From positions 98,251,761-98,315,760 of the forward strand of contig OX457036.1 of assembly GCA_949752735.1 (NCBI GenBank): 64,000 bases of DNA. Reading direction: 5' to 3'. A program made the translations under genes and the position numbers. Of this stretch, positions 46,159 to 57,616 are shown one piece after another (position 1 is the stretch's first letter; the number at the start of each line of letters is the position of its first letter). The DNA is from Lumbricus terrestris (Eukaryota; Annelida; Clitellata; Crassiclitellata; Lumbricidae). Below the pieces are notes generated by a model. It ran no database searches. It was not told the DNA's origin and saw nothing but the letters and a program-made list of their open reading frames with translations.

Positions 46159-48197
46159 TTAGGAGTACTTTGGTCTGACAACTCTTCCAATAAACAGAAT
46201 GGCTCGCGTTCTTTCTTCTCTTATGAAAAACATGAAAGGGTGATCAGCACGAAATTCCACTATCTTCTTATGCCGGTCAACACATCCCAGGCGCGTGTAC
46301 ATGGCTGAGGCTGCAGCCGCCTCTGTTCCCTCCTCATTCACATCAACAAAAGCCTTGTGCACCACTTTCGATGCATACAAATTACGAGTTCCATCAACTC
46401 CAGAAAGATCTGCCAATCCTTCCGTAAACAGAGATTTCATTCCCATTCTATGAAGAACTTTGCTGAGCTCCAGAGTTTCTTCAATTTTAAATTTCGGAAG
46501 CCAAAGTTTCACGTCAGGATCTCTGTCAAATCCGCTATCGATGCTCTGAAGATGGTCTGCAGTCAGTCTCTCCTCCAGAGCTTCAAGAGTCGAAGCCTTA
46601 TCCGGAAGTAGGATAAACATACTGAGTGCTTCCTTCATGTAAGGCAACTTGAGGACTTGGCAGAGAAGATCACCGGATTTGTAATATGAAGCGCTTTTCA
46701 TCTTCTGATACATCATCTTCACTCGAAGAGTTTCTGTTGGTGAAACAAAGAAGCCGCTGTCTTTGGTGTCTTCCTTCTTAAAGGTATGCTGCCAGGTACC
46801 CTTGAAGTAAATAACATTAACCAGGATAAGTCTTGTCAGGTCATCGATGAGACCGGGTGGAATCAAGTTCTTGATTTTCTGTTTCGTCTGTTCCAAAACC
46901 CAAGAGTTGATCTTAGTTGTGGCTTTCTTTGGGTCATTGCTATCAAAAGAGATAGAATAATTTACTCTATAATCGGTTTGAACTGTTTCTGAACTACGGT
47001 ATTCTGAATCCATTAAGCAACTCAAATTAAAGAATCTTATGGTGTAGGCCTATGTGTGCTTTCAGTGGAATTGCCTGATGCCTCCTCCTCGATTGAGTTC
47101 AATGATCGACTATGTGTTAATTAAGACTACAATCATCTTATAATAACAGTTTGCGGCTCTTTTCATTAATAATCTACAATGTGTAATGGCGACTCATTGT
47201 CTCCTGTGCATTTCTTGAATCGCTCCATTAACTTTATGAATGAATTAACCATGCATGTCAATGAGCCAGCCAAATCTGAGCAGATCTATTTAGATATTTT
47301 TGCCTCCTTCATTGACCTGCAATAATATTAGATTTAATTTGTGATTTATTTTGAATATTCGTTACATAATGTTTAATATTATGTCAATTACTAATGTGAA
47401 ATGCAAGTCGATAAACTAGTCAATCAAATAAAGCCTCAGCGACAGCAAAGTGATCGTTATTGGTCTGTGTCATTTCATCTCACTGCTAAAATTACTTGTT
47501 CCATCTATCACAACAAATTTCAGTCTAACCATGATCACCTTTCACCTTGCTTTTTTCTGAAGCAATCCTTATTTCCAATGAGAATATGTGTTGTTATGGC
47601 AAGTCCAAAATGTTGTCTTCTGTGTATTAAAAAGTTATTTACTTAAGTCTTTTGATAATCATCCATGGACAGTTATATAACTTACATGAAACTGGCTGGC
47701 AGTGGTGCTGCATCGTAGTACTTCTCGCATGATGTCCGAAATTCATCTAGGAGTTTGTAGGACTTTTCTGCATAGATGCGATTTGCCATGTGCAGTTGGA
47801 ACAATGGCGCCTTATGGTACTCTGGTATGTCAGTACTGCATTTCTTGAGGTGAGAAATGAGGTCACTGAATGCCTGGTGCAGTTTGGAGTCATCCTTCAG
47901 AGGATCAAGACACAGAGTGGTCTTCATCTCGGCCAAGGTCTTGCCTCTCGATCCAAGAAGAGCCATATTCAACACAGCAGATATGCTGAGTGGAGACATG
48001 AATGCATTTCCACTGCTTTTCTCCTTTACTTGTTCTTTGTACAATTCCAGAGCGAAATTCGACAGGGCTGTCGCAAGAAGTTGGCCATTGTCTGCACATT
48101 TAAATGCAGCCATCTCTCCACAAGCCATCTGCGTCAAGGCTATATTTACGACTAAAAATATCAAACGGAAGAACTTGTTCGACAACCAGAGACACAT
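46159..48197 (-). CDS. Secreted serpin, complete (serpin A)
   Basis: Two exons, 48197-47686 and 46939-46159 (stop 46161-46159), split within an ATC codon; the joined frame is 1293 nt, 430 aa. Serpins inhibit proteases by a suicide mechanism. A hydrophobic segment near residues 10-24 (RLIFLVVNIALTQ) suggests a signal peptide. Serpin blocks include NAFMSPLSISAVLNMALLGS, INSWVLEQTKQKIKNLI, LILVNVIYFKGTW, LPKFKIEETLEL and FRADHPFMFFI, ending GRVVRPKYS. The hinge of the reactive-centre loop reads EEGTEAAAASAM, the small-residue pattern of inhibitory serpins. The loop then runs MYTRLGCVD, and P1 cannot be fixed because the loop is about three residues longer than in SERPINB1; Arg or Leu there is possible. 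No C-terminal retention signal. Paralogue: 56137-61886. Confidence 0.92.
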
Positions 48198-48385
48198 TTA
48201 TAGGCCCTATCACATGAAGTGCTATATAGGCCTATTATTTTGTAACAGCCTAAATTAAACCTACAGTATTGTGGGTTACATTCGCTGTAGCCTAAATCAC
48301 TTTGGGCATGAGTCTTGGATTTTGAAGATAACTATAATCACCTATTAGTCCTTATATCAAATATCCTTGGCCTATATTTCATCGT

Positions 48386-49105
48386 AATCGTAATCTCCTA
48401 ATTTCTAAAGCGCCACTGGAAAGCCAAGCGCGGGGCACCGGCTTATTCACGAGCGCTGCGTTGAGTTAGAAGGGTTGTCCGTGAGAGTAGTCCGTGGTGG
48501 TCCGGGTCGAGTTACCATAGGATCAGGTCAGATGCGTTGAGTCAAAAGGGTTGTCCGTAAGAGTAGTCCATGGTGGTCCGGGTCGAGGTACCGTAGGATC
48601 AGAGGGGTGGAACAGCTACTAAGGTGGGTGTCGTCTGAGCCGGGAATTGGAGGGTGGGGGATCAGATGAGACAGGATAAGAGTTCTTGAAAAGGAGTGTC
48701 TTTAGTTTCGAGTGAAAGACCCGAGGTGTGATGGATAGAGGAGCCTGAGGAAGGTGATGGTGTGTAATTAGTGATGATGGAGGAGGAACTGAAAAGGATC
48801 GGAACTCAGCAGGCAGATCATTCCAAAGGCGTGGTGCTGAGTTGGATATGGCTCGGTTGGAGAACTTGAGATGACTTGTGACCGGTGGTCGAAAGAGTGT
48901 AAGGCAGGCGGATGATCGGGTAGAACGGGTAGGCTGGATGGTGAACAGTTCGCGAAGATATCTGGGCTGGGAGCATTGTAAGGAGTTGTATGTTAAGGAG
49001 AGAACTTTGAAGTGAATTCGCTCTGGGATTTTCAACCAGTGAAGAGACTTGAGGATGGGGGTGATGTGATGATGTCTGGGTGTTCTGGTGACGGCTCTAA
49101 GCAGG
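48386..49105 (-). mobile_element. 5'-truncated L2/CR1-like LINE fragment
   Basis: The minus strand encodes HHHITPILKSLHWLKIPERI and continues to FKVLSLTYN, LWNDLP and RVFHSKLKTLLFKNSYP. This is the C-terminal end of the same LINE family as 23632-25280. The 3' UTR holds a 65-bp tandem duplication (48469-48601) and ends GCGCTTTAGAAATTAGGAG with an ATTACG-type tail. It is just upstream of serpin A. Confidence 0.8.
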
Positions 49106-49303
49106 ATAGGCCTATATAATAAATTATTCTGCCAAAGATTGGTGAATCATGGTAAGAGTAGTCCGAGTATACATAACAGGTACACAGAATACAATGACCT
49201 ATTGCGGTAGGCCTACATAAAATTGTACGCTCCCAATTCGGTAAGCTAATAGCCTATTCCAATCGCACGTCTTCAGCGAATCAGCGAGTTTATAAGTCTA
49301 AAA

Positions 49304-49627
49304 CAGCGGTTCCCAACCCGTGGCCCGCCAGGCCTAAAAAAGTGGCCCTCATCTCTTGAAGAATTAACAGAAATATATGAAAAAATGAAAATTTGGACAG
49401 CATAGAACACAATTATTTTTTATTAAAAATTATTTTATTTTGACGTCTATAATAACATCAAAATTCTACTTTGAATCAATTATAACAATTTTATGTGCGT
49501 TTAGCTATAATAGTTAATTTTTAGCCTTTATTCTGGCCCCCTAATGTCCTTCAGCTAAAAAATGGCCCTCTTGTCCTCCAACGTAGAAAAAGTGTCCCCA
49601 GAGTAAAAAAAATGTTGGGAACCTTTG
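49304..49627. mobile_element. hAT-type MITE (324 bp)
   Basis: CAGCGGTTCCCAACCCGTGG at the left and, reverse-complemented, CAAAGGTTCCCAACATTTTT at the right, the CAGNGGTTCCCAAC terminus common in hAT elements. The flanking octamers match poorly, so the insertion is old or the duplication decayed. Confidence 0.65.
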
Positions 49628-49937
49628 ATTATAATATGCTAGTAGGCGATACATGGTCAACTTCACAAACCTCGTAACTGCGATCTATTTCTTCCTATTC
49701 CATATAGCGTAAGCTTATACCTAAAGTTGTTATGCACAACCTGACAATATCGCACGCCTATGTATTTATAGGCCTATAATATTATTATAGGCCTACTGGA
49801 AGTAGGCTAATAATACTAATAATATTTTCCTTTAATTCAACGCCTGCAAACGCACTGCGCTTTACACGTACAAGTTATGCAGTAGGCTAATCTTAATAAT
49901 TAATCCAATCTTATAATTAGCCTAACATCAAACTGGA

Positions 49938-50070
49938 CAGACAGCCTGCAATACACGGCGCTATATAGCCTAATAGCAGCCTACAAAGCATGTCCGCCCA
50001 ACGAGGGCTCAAACTCGCCACCTCTCGCTCTCTACGTCAGCGTGTTATCCATTACTCTACCGCCCCCACC
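49938..50070 (-). repeat. tRNA-like repeat (family 2, copy B)
   Basis: Second copy of the tRNA-like repeat at 21509-21637. Minus strand: GGTAGAGTAATGGATAACAC, then GCGAGTTTGAGCCCTCG. Probably a SINE. Confidence 0.65.
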
Positions 50071-50417
50071 CCTCCCCGGACCCCGTATATATCATTGTAA
50101 GTCTATGTAGATCATTGTTCAGATTCGGCACAATCGTACTTCCCAGCTAGGGCTTTAACGGACCTCATATCATCATAATTATGTAGCCTACGTAGGCCTT
50201 CAGATTACGAGATCTGTGAAGCTTCCACGCCTTGCATAGGCAAACGTAATCTTTGCACATTCGTCATAGGCTATTCATAGCCTAATTATCAAGGGTCCTA
50301 GGACCTCCCACTTAGTAGGCCACGCGCAGAGCTTCTAATGCTCTGGCTACGCAGTGATAAGTTACTATAGAAGTGGGACTCTGGGAGAAATTTAGAAAGA
50401 CCTCCCAGGCTTCCACG

Positions 50418-51095
50418 CATAGGCGTACGAGACGGGGGTCCAGAGGGGCAAATGCCCCCCCCAAATTTCGGGCAAATGTGTTTTTCGGGCAAAAGAGGCA
50501 TATGTCATGTCATGTCATGTCGCCATCGTCGCATCGCGACGGTTGGCTACATGAATGGATCTTTAATGCCCAGAGTCTTCTGTCCCTTGTCGCGCTCATT
50601 AAGTCAGAGCCTACAAGTCCTGTCCAGTTCAGAACGTTGTCGATCCAAGATATCCTCGGCCTTCCTCGTCCTCGGTTCCCCTCCACAAAACCCGTCATGA
50701 TGCTGCTTTCGATGCTATCGTTTTGCTGTCTCATGCTATGACCAAAATAGGCCTATCGAAGTTTTCGAATTTTGGTGTGGGCCAATAGTCCTCTTCTGGC
50801 TCCCGCTGACATATACACTTGTTCGTTGGTCATGGACGGGCCAAAAATTTCAATTTTTTTTTCGGGCAAAACAGGTACGGGAGGATTTTTCCGGGCGCGC
50901 CGCAGGGGTAAAAAAAGTCGTCAGATTTTTCTGACGGGAAAATCCTAAGAATTTTGAGCGGATGACTAAAAAAAAGGTCGTCAGATTTTTCGGACGGGAA
51001 AATCCTAAGAATTTTGGGGGGAAAAGGTCGTCAGATTTTTCGGGCAAAAAACATTTTTTTGCCCCCCCACTGCCGAAATGTCCCGTACGCCTATG
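50418..51095. mobile_element. hAT-type non-autonomous element (678 bp)
   Basis: Ends CATAGGCGTACGAGACGG and, reverse-complemented, CATAGGCGTACGGGACAT, with a perfect 8-bp duplication CTTCCACG at 50410-50417 and 51096-51103. Internal repeats of about 60 bp carry GTCGTCAGATTTTTC and GGGAAAATCCTAAGAATTTT. An RTE fragment (50503-50833) is inserted in its left part. Confidence 0.88.
50503..50833 (-). mobile_element. 5'-truncated RTE-like LINE fragment
   Basis: Nearly identical to the 3' end of the LINE at 57611-60860. The minus strand encodes the same C-terminus (MRQQNDSIESSIMTGFVEGN, RGRGRPRISWIDNVLNW) and ends in the same (ACATG)n tail. It differs by a 7-bp duplication near 50750. Nested in the hAT-type element 50418-51095. 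Confidence 0.92.
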
Positions 51096-51136
51096 CTTCC
51101 ACGTATAGGGTTGCAAAAGCATGGGTTAACCGTTAA

Positions 51137-52111
51137 CCCTCAGGCTACCAAGCTTTTCTTGTAACACTGACTACCAAGGGGGGGTGGTTACCACCCCCCC
51201 CCCGGATTTTGGGTTTGGTTTGAAATATCATAACTTGTAATACAGCATTGTATTCAGCATTCATTTCTGCACAAAATGGTATATTTAGGTTCAGAAAATA
51301 TGAATGCCCCTCGAAATTATGAATTTTTTACCTTGGGTACCCGTCGATTCCACAAATTGTATAGGCCTACTTACGCATAAGGAATATATTAGATTCTGTG
51401 TGGTTTATACATGATTTATATATAAAAAGTAGTTTACATATAATAAAGTCCAATATTCAACTATAAAAACTAGTAATAAGTCTGTTTTATGTTCAATCAA
51501 AACAAAAAAACGTGTTTTAGCCGCTGAAAAACGTTTACGCAGACATATCGGCTTGCGTTGTAAAAAACCCAACATTTTCACACATTTTAATTTATTTTGA
51601 GCACTTTTGGTCATCAAAAAACAAATTATTTAGTATCAGAAAATAGCCCTAAATGCCCTCTACAGAATGGCATAATTTATTTCTATTAAAAAATAAATTA
51701 TGGATAAGTTATAATAGCAAAAACATGACAATTTTATGAAAATAAAACACCTTTATATATATTTTAATTTATTTTGAGCACTTCCGGTTGTCAAAAGACA
51801 ACTCAGTGAGCATGGAAATGTAGCCCCGCATTCCCTCTATAGAATGGTATAATTTGTGTCTCTTAATATTAAAGGGCGGAAAAGTTACAGACAATGTTCT
51901 AGGGGGGGTGGTATCCACCCCCTCTGGTACCTTGGGTATATCGGGTGTAACTTTTGAACGGTAGGGGGCATCATCAAACATTTTAGCTCAAAATGTGTCC
52001 CAATGAACCCTCTACAGCTACCAATTTTTTCAAAATTTTATTCCAGACGGAACGCGTTTGATTTGCGAAAAACCTAGGGGGTGGCAACCACCCCCCTTGG
52101 TAGCCCGAGGG
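51137..52111. mobile_element. TTAA-flanked DNA element (piggyBac/Kolobok type)
   Basis: The left end is CCCTCAGGCTACCAAG and the right end, reverse-complemented, CCCTCGGGCTACCAAG. TTAA flanks both sides (51133-51136, 52112-52115). TTAA duplications with CCCT-type ends fit piggyBac; Kolobok also uses TTAA. Near each end is a second inverted motif of the form GGGTGGTTRCCACCCC. The interior has direct repeats of about 100 bp (about 51590-51690 and 51760-51860). No transposase frame. Confidence 0.8.
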
Positions 52112-52365
52112 TTAACGCTTTTACACATAAACTGGGATGGTTGATTTTCCAGAGTAACGTCATGCGATTGTAGGCTTACGAAAATTAAAACTGTTTTTAT
52201 GTAAGCTATCGTGCTATCGAAAGCGGCTTATCTTGGACTGGCTAACCCAAGGTAGCCTACGCTTGAAGTAGGGCCTAGGCCTAGATGGAAGCACCGACTT
52301 ATTGGGATTGGCCTTTCATTGCTTCAGATTACGCTTAATTGCGACGCCATTTAACCCGAAGTCCA

Positions 52366-52368
<3 letters not shown>

Positions 52369-52412
<44 letters not shown>
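52369..52412. repeat. (TA)22 microsatellite
   Basis: Uninterrupted TA repeat of 44 bp. Confidence 0.97.
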
Positions 52413-52414
<2 letters not shown>

Positions 52415-52572
52415 CCTAGCAGCAGGTGATAGAAGCTAGGCGATTAATGATTAAACTGACCTGGTCTCAACTCTCAAGGTATAGGCCTACGCCTATCTCA
52501 CCACGGGATTCGGTCTGATGGCCGGACGTAGGCCTATCTGTTACAAAATGGACCAATGTTTGAAGATTGAGG

Positions 52573-52967
52573 CAGTACGTGACGGCGCCAGAGGTAGTAA
52601 AAGGCCATCCGGGGGCTAGGCCCCCCATAAAGAGGCGATTGGGTTTTTAAACATGTAAAACTGAAATATTTCCACGGTAAACCCCTAAAATGAAATAGCC
52701 TACATAGGCCTACATAAGATTTCGACCAAATGAGTAAAAAAAAAGGTCAGAAATTTTGGCGGATGAAAATGGAAAAAATTTCCATGAGATTTCGACCAAA
52801 TGAGTAAAAAAAAGTCAGAAATGAATTGGCGGATGAAAATGGAACAAATTTCCATGAGATTTCGGCCGGATGACTAAAAAATCATCTGAAATTTTGGCGG
52901 ATGAAAATGCAAAATTTCCTCCGCGAGGGTTCAGCCCCCAAAAACTGAAATCCTGGCGCCGCCACTG
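52573..52967. mobile_element. hAT-type MITE (395 bp) with internal tandem repeats
   Basis: Left end CAGTACGTGACGGCGCCAG, right end reverse-complemented CAGTGGCGGCGCCAGG. Perfect 8-bp duplication GATTGAGG at 52565-52572 and 52968-52975. About three tandem units of roughly 65 bp at 52725-52912 share GGCGGATGAAAATG and ATGAGATTTCG. Confidence 0.9.
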
Positions 52968-53638
52968 GATTGAGGTAGGCCGATGAGGTCTATGCTAAAA
53001 TGTGCAGATTCAGTGTCTATAGGCCTACTACTGTAACACGTGTCTATGTCTTTCCGGCCAGTAGGCTTAATTACTATCTCTGCGATGAATAAGAGAAGTT
53101 TGAAGTAGAACAGATTTCGCACCCTTCAATGCTAGAGATGCAGCCGTGAACTGTTATGACACAACTGCACGAATAGTGACGGTGATAGCCTGATAGGTCA
53201 ATTATTCATCCGTAGCCTCTATTAGGCATGGGTAACTTCCTTTGACTGAGCGCCACCCTACGTTTGACTCCGTAGATCATCTTCACAGTTCATCCTGGAT
53301 GACAACAATTTTTCTGTGTCTGAACCACCCAAAGCTCAATTAAATCAGACTAAATTTATGTCGCGTGAGCAACCCAAGAAAATATTGCAGATCCCTCTAC
53401 AATCTACATCTCCTCAGCCTGAACTCTTTATCCACCCAAATACTAAGCGTAAATTCCCCTGTCCACCACCTAGGTAGGCTCAGTGGTTAAAGTGGTCTGG
53501 GGTGAGCAGTGGGAACACCAACTGTGAGCAGTGGGAACGCTGATTTGAAGTTTTATTGGGAACTCCCATGTTTCAGGGCTCCATACATGGTGAGCAGTGG
53601 GAACGCAAGCAGAGAAATTCGAGAGCAGTGGGCACGAC

Positions 53639-53783
53639 CAGGGTGAGAATTGCCGGGGGGGTTGGGGGGGTTCAACCCCCCTAGTCTTTTTTAGAGCCCC
53701 ATGTTAAAGTATGTTTTTCAAGCCCAAATTCCAAGTGTATAATGGTCCAACCCCCCAGTTATTTTTCCACAATTCTCATACTG
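53639..53783. mobile_element. hAT-type MITE (145 bp)
   Basis: Left end CAGGGTGAGAATTGCC, right end reverse-complemented CAGTATGAGAATTGTG. Perfect 8-bp duplication GGCACGAC at 53631-53638 and 53784-53791. Same family as 45208-45342. Interior G- and C-rich runs (GGGGGTTCAACCCCCC) form a small palindrome. Confidence 0.9.
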
Positions 53784-53954
53784 GGCACGACGTTCCCACC
53801 CACTTTAAACCCTGGGTAGGCTATGTGTGATTTCTGACCAGAACCTTTGCTCCGTCAGTTGCTAACGGTCCAGCCACTACGCACAAGTATTAATCTATTT
53901 TTGATCTTTCGTATGCTTCCAGCCTGAATTCTGCGGACAATCGTTACTTCAGCC

Positions 53955-55198
53955 CAGAGCTCTGCGCCGGCCGCGCCGCGCCGCCGACATTTTCTGGGCG
54001 CCGCCGCCGCCGATTTTTTTGGGTCGGCGCGCCGACGCCGCCACCGCCGAAAATTTGTCGGCGCGCCGCCGATGCCACCTTGATTCCTGTATTTCTTTTT
54101 GTTGCATTTTTCATCTCTTGCATCATTTCGTGAAAAAATTGTTGCGTCAGTGCAAAATATAATCTTTTTCTTATCTACTTCGATTATTCATGGAAACACC
54201 GTTTTTCGTCAATGCTATGAAGCCTATAATCTAATAACTATGATGCTACTTATTCTTTCTGACTTTCGGAACAGTGTTCCTAACGTTTAAACCTTGTGGA
54301 TTTTTGTGATTCGATTTGAATTATGACAGAAACGAAGGTAAAAAAAACTCCAGGTAGGCCAAAGTGAATTGCTATGCCGTGTGTGCGCGTTCTTGCCTGA
54401 TAGCTAGTCCGACCGTATGGTAAGATGGAACAGAATCGTCTGCCCTCTAGTATTAGGATACACGTTGCTATTACGTTGCAAAGAGGTGGCAATCTGCAAT
54501 TTTATGTAGGCGATCCGTCGCGTCTGCAGACTTCTGATTCTCCATTGCCGGCCAATTACTACCTAATTCCTATTTTTTCACCAGTATCAAACTCCTACGC
54601 TGTACCTGACCTATGCGAAATTGTTGATTAATTGAGGCTTTCGAATAGTAATAGGCCTGTCTATATGCAAAATGGAGCATGATAGGCAATTGGCCAATAG
54701 ATCGTATTTAGTCAGCAATATGAGAAACATCTCAAAAATGGGATCCGATTATGAAAAGAGAAACACTTTCCGCATAAAACAAGTGCAGCTTATTGTTACT
54801 TGGCTTTCTTAGATCAAAAGACTTGTGCATAGCATTTAGGTTTAAAGAAGATGCTAAGAGTTTCGCGTGGAAGTCGGTCGGATTATTGGACGATAAATCA
54901 AGGAAGTTGGCGAATTCCGATAAATTTTACTACTCAGTGTGCTTTGACAAAGGAAAAACTGCAAGTACCCAATATTGCATGACTGTGTATTCGTTCACGA
55001 CAGATCCCACTTTGTGACAAACAAACATTTCTACGCAAACACAGTATGTATGTATTGTATGTAGGCTATGTATGTAGGCTATGTATGTATGCGTGTATGT
55101 ATGTATGTATGTGTGCATGTATGTATGTGTGTATGTATGTATGTACTATGTATGTAAGCATGTATCTATGTATGTAAGCATGCATGTATGCATGTGTG

Positions 55199-55229
<31 letters not shown>

Positions 55230-55642
55230 ATATGCATGTATGTATATATGTATATATGTATGTATGCATGCATTTATTTTATGTATGTATGTATGCATGT
55301 ATGCATGTCTGCACGCACGCAGCTATACAATTTCAGCAGGTCGCGTCAAGAAAATGGACCTCAAGAATTTGTGACGAGTCGAAGAGCAGGTCAACAGTAT
55401 TAGACCAGATAATTGCAAAAAATAATTGCTGAGCACGCATATCTTTATATCATAGGTTGCTTTTGTAAAAATTTTAAAATAGGTATGCGACCCTGGAGCA
55501 CTAATTCCACGACGCCGCGCCGCGCCGCCGACATTTAGAAGGCGCCGCCGCCGCCGATTTTTGTCTGTCGGCGCGCTGCCGCCGCCGACCAAAAATGACC
55601 GGCGCGCCGCCGCCGACGCCATCAAGTCGGCGCAGGGCTCTG
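53955..55642. mobile_element. hAT-type non-autonomous element with GC-rich ends
   Basis: Left end CAGAGCTCTGCGCCGGC, right end reverse-complemented CAGAGCCCTGCGCCGAC. Perfect 8-bp duplication CTTCAGCC at 53947-53954 and 55643-55650. Both ends carry about 120 bp of CGCC/GCCGCC repeats (53960-54075 and 55512-55640) rich in GGCGCGCC-like palindromes, while the middle is A/T-rich. It also contains the (ATGT)n array 55045-55312. The small frames inside show no transposase motif. Confidence 0.9.
55045..55312. repeat. (ATGT)n microsatellite
   Basis: About 270 bp of imperfect TATG/CATG repeats within the hAT-type element. Overlapping Tyr/Met/Cys-rich frames on both strands are artefacts. Confidence 0.95.
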
Positions 55643-56027
55643 CTTCAGCCTATTTACTTCTTTAAAATACTTTTTTTGTTTCATGTAATAAGTTGCGGTG
55701 TGTCAACTTAGTTTTTCTTGAATAAACGAAGTATATATATATAGTAGCTCCTCTTCCGCCCAACTCCATTTCGCCATAACTAACAAATCGATAGTCATAG
55801 CATCTCCGACTCTTTAGTGCAAATTCCTAAAGTGTTGTCGTAAAACGAAAGAAGATAAAGCCCTTGACTTGGATCGTCTTGAGACGCAAAACCTGGTTCA
55901 TGCTCGATAATATTTTTCATTTGATTTTCGTTGAGCTTCTGCATTCTCAGCAATTATTTGTTAAATATAGCTGCTAAAGTTGTTTTATAAGCCATTGAGT
56001 ATTCTTGCATTAAAAGCACCTTACAAA

Positions 56028-56103
56028 GCGTTAGCAGTGTCCACAGTAAATATAATCTAACAGATGCGTTAGCAGTGTCCACAGTAACTATAATCTAACA
56101 GAT
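56028..56103. repeat. 38-bp tandem duplication
   Basis: Two adjacent copies of a unit beginning GCGTTAGCAGTGTCCACAGT and ending CTAACAGAT, differing at one base, in the 3' flank or UTR of serpin B. Confidence 0.92.
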
Positions 56104-56136
56104 GCTTCTAAGTAGAAATCTTTCCAAATGAGTCAT

Positions 56137-56917
56137 TTAAGAATACTCTGGTCTGACAACTCTTCCAAGAAAGAGAACAGCCTTTGTTTTTTCTTCTCTT
56201 ATGAAAAACAAGAAAGGATGATCGGCACGAAACTCAACTTCCTCCACATTTATTCTCAAACACATTAAACACATTTTCATCGCAGTGGCTCCAGCCGCCT
56301 CTGTTCCCTCCTCATTCACATCAACAAAAGCCTTGTGCACAACCTGTGATGCATACAACAATTGAGTTCCATCGATTCCAGAAAGATCTGCCAATCCTTC
56401 CGTAAACAGAGATTTCATTCCCAATCTATGAAGAACTTTGCTCAGCTCCAGAGTTTCTTCAATTTTAAATTTCGGAAGCCAAAGTTTCACATCAGGACCT
56501 CTGTCAAATCCGCTATCGATACTTTGAAGATGGTCTGCAGTCAGTCTTTCCTCCAGAGCTTCAAGAGTTGAAGCCTTATCCGGAAGTAGGATAAACATAG
56601 TGAGTGCTCCTCGAAAGTAGGGCAACTTGAGGACTTGGCAGAGAAGATCACCGGATTTGTAATATGAAGCCCTTTCAATCTTCTGATACATCATCTTCAC
56701 TCGAAGAGTTTCTGTTGGTGAAACAAAGAAGCCGTGGTCTTTGGTGTCTTCTTTCTCAAAAGGATCTAGCCAAGCGCTCTTGAAGTAAATGGCATTAACG
56801 AGGATAAGTCTTGTTGTGGCATCAATGGAATCAGGTGATATGATGTCCTTGATCTTCTGATTCGTCTGCTCTAGAACCCAAGAGTTGATTTCACCAGCTG
56901 CTTTGTTTGGCTCATTG
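56137..56917 (-). pseudogene. Serpin B exon 2 (intact exon of a disrupted gene)
   Basis: 781-nt exon, exactly as long as exon 2 of serpin A and with the same phase (an AT|C codon split, acceptor AG at 56919-56918). It encodes from NEPNKAAGEINSWVLEQTNQ to the C-terminal GRVVRPEYS and stop, without defects. The hinge is EEGTEAAGATAM and the reactive loop then reads KMCLMCLRINVEE, quite unlike the loop of serpin A, so its targets would differ. Exon 1 survives in this window only as 36 nt at 61886-61851, directly abutting an LTR retrotransposon. I therefore class the gene as disrupted in this assembly, although the missing part of exon 1 may lie past 64000. Confidence 0.8.
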
Positions 56918-57616
56918 CTGTGAAAACAGGAAGAATAATTTATATTATGAATCACTTTGTACTGTAGATATATTCAAGTGAAAGTTGATATTTTTCCACT
57001 CAAAAGTAAATCTATAACATTACCGAGGACCTTGTAATTGTTTGACTGAAACTTACTATGGATAAGTAATCAACCTTTTCCCGATTCAACACACCACTCT
57101 CAATGTATACGTTACAATGGAATATATCAGTTCAAAGTCCCTATCTTCCTTGCCTTGTATACTATATGCAGTACCCCAATCATATAAAAGTGGTTCTCTC
57201 TCCCATGTACATAACAGAGCACTGTACCTCAGTGAAAAAGATTTGTATTATGTTTGAAAGAATTCGATGAGTACATACTAAAATCATTCTCACGCTGATA
57301 AATCTTGCATTGACGAATTTTTGCCCTAACGTTCCTTTCAATTTCTTAATTTCTATTTGTGGCTCTCATGAGCTGTTTATATGGTTCATCTCGGTCACTG
57401 CACATCCTCTTTTCCAACCTTGTTTAATTTTATAGGCCATCTACTCTTCAGACCCTAGACCATTTTGGCAGCCTACATTTGCTTCAGTTATTCCAAGTCA
57501 TGTCTTCTGGTTAGCTAGAACCATTCTAAATTACGGTAGCTGTAGCCACGAAAGTCCATAGTACTTTTTGACAAGTAAAACCCCACTCACTTTCATATTT
57601 CTGCTATTCTGTCATG

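Noticed and set aside
47790..48258. 121- and 133-aa plus-strand frames
   Set aside because: Antisense of serpin A exon 1; the minus-strand serpin explains the region fully.
55066..55432. Tyr/His/Thr- and Met/Cys/Val-rich frames
   Set aside because: Translation of the (ATGT)n microsatellite.
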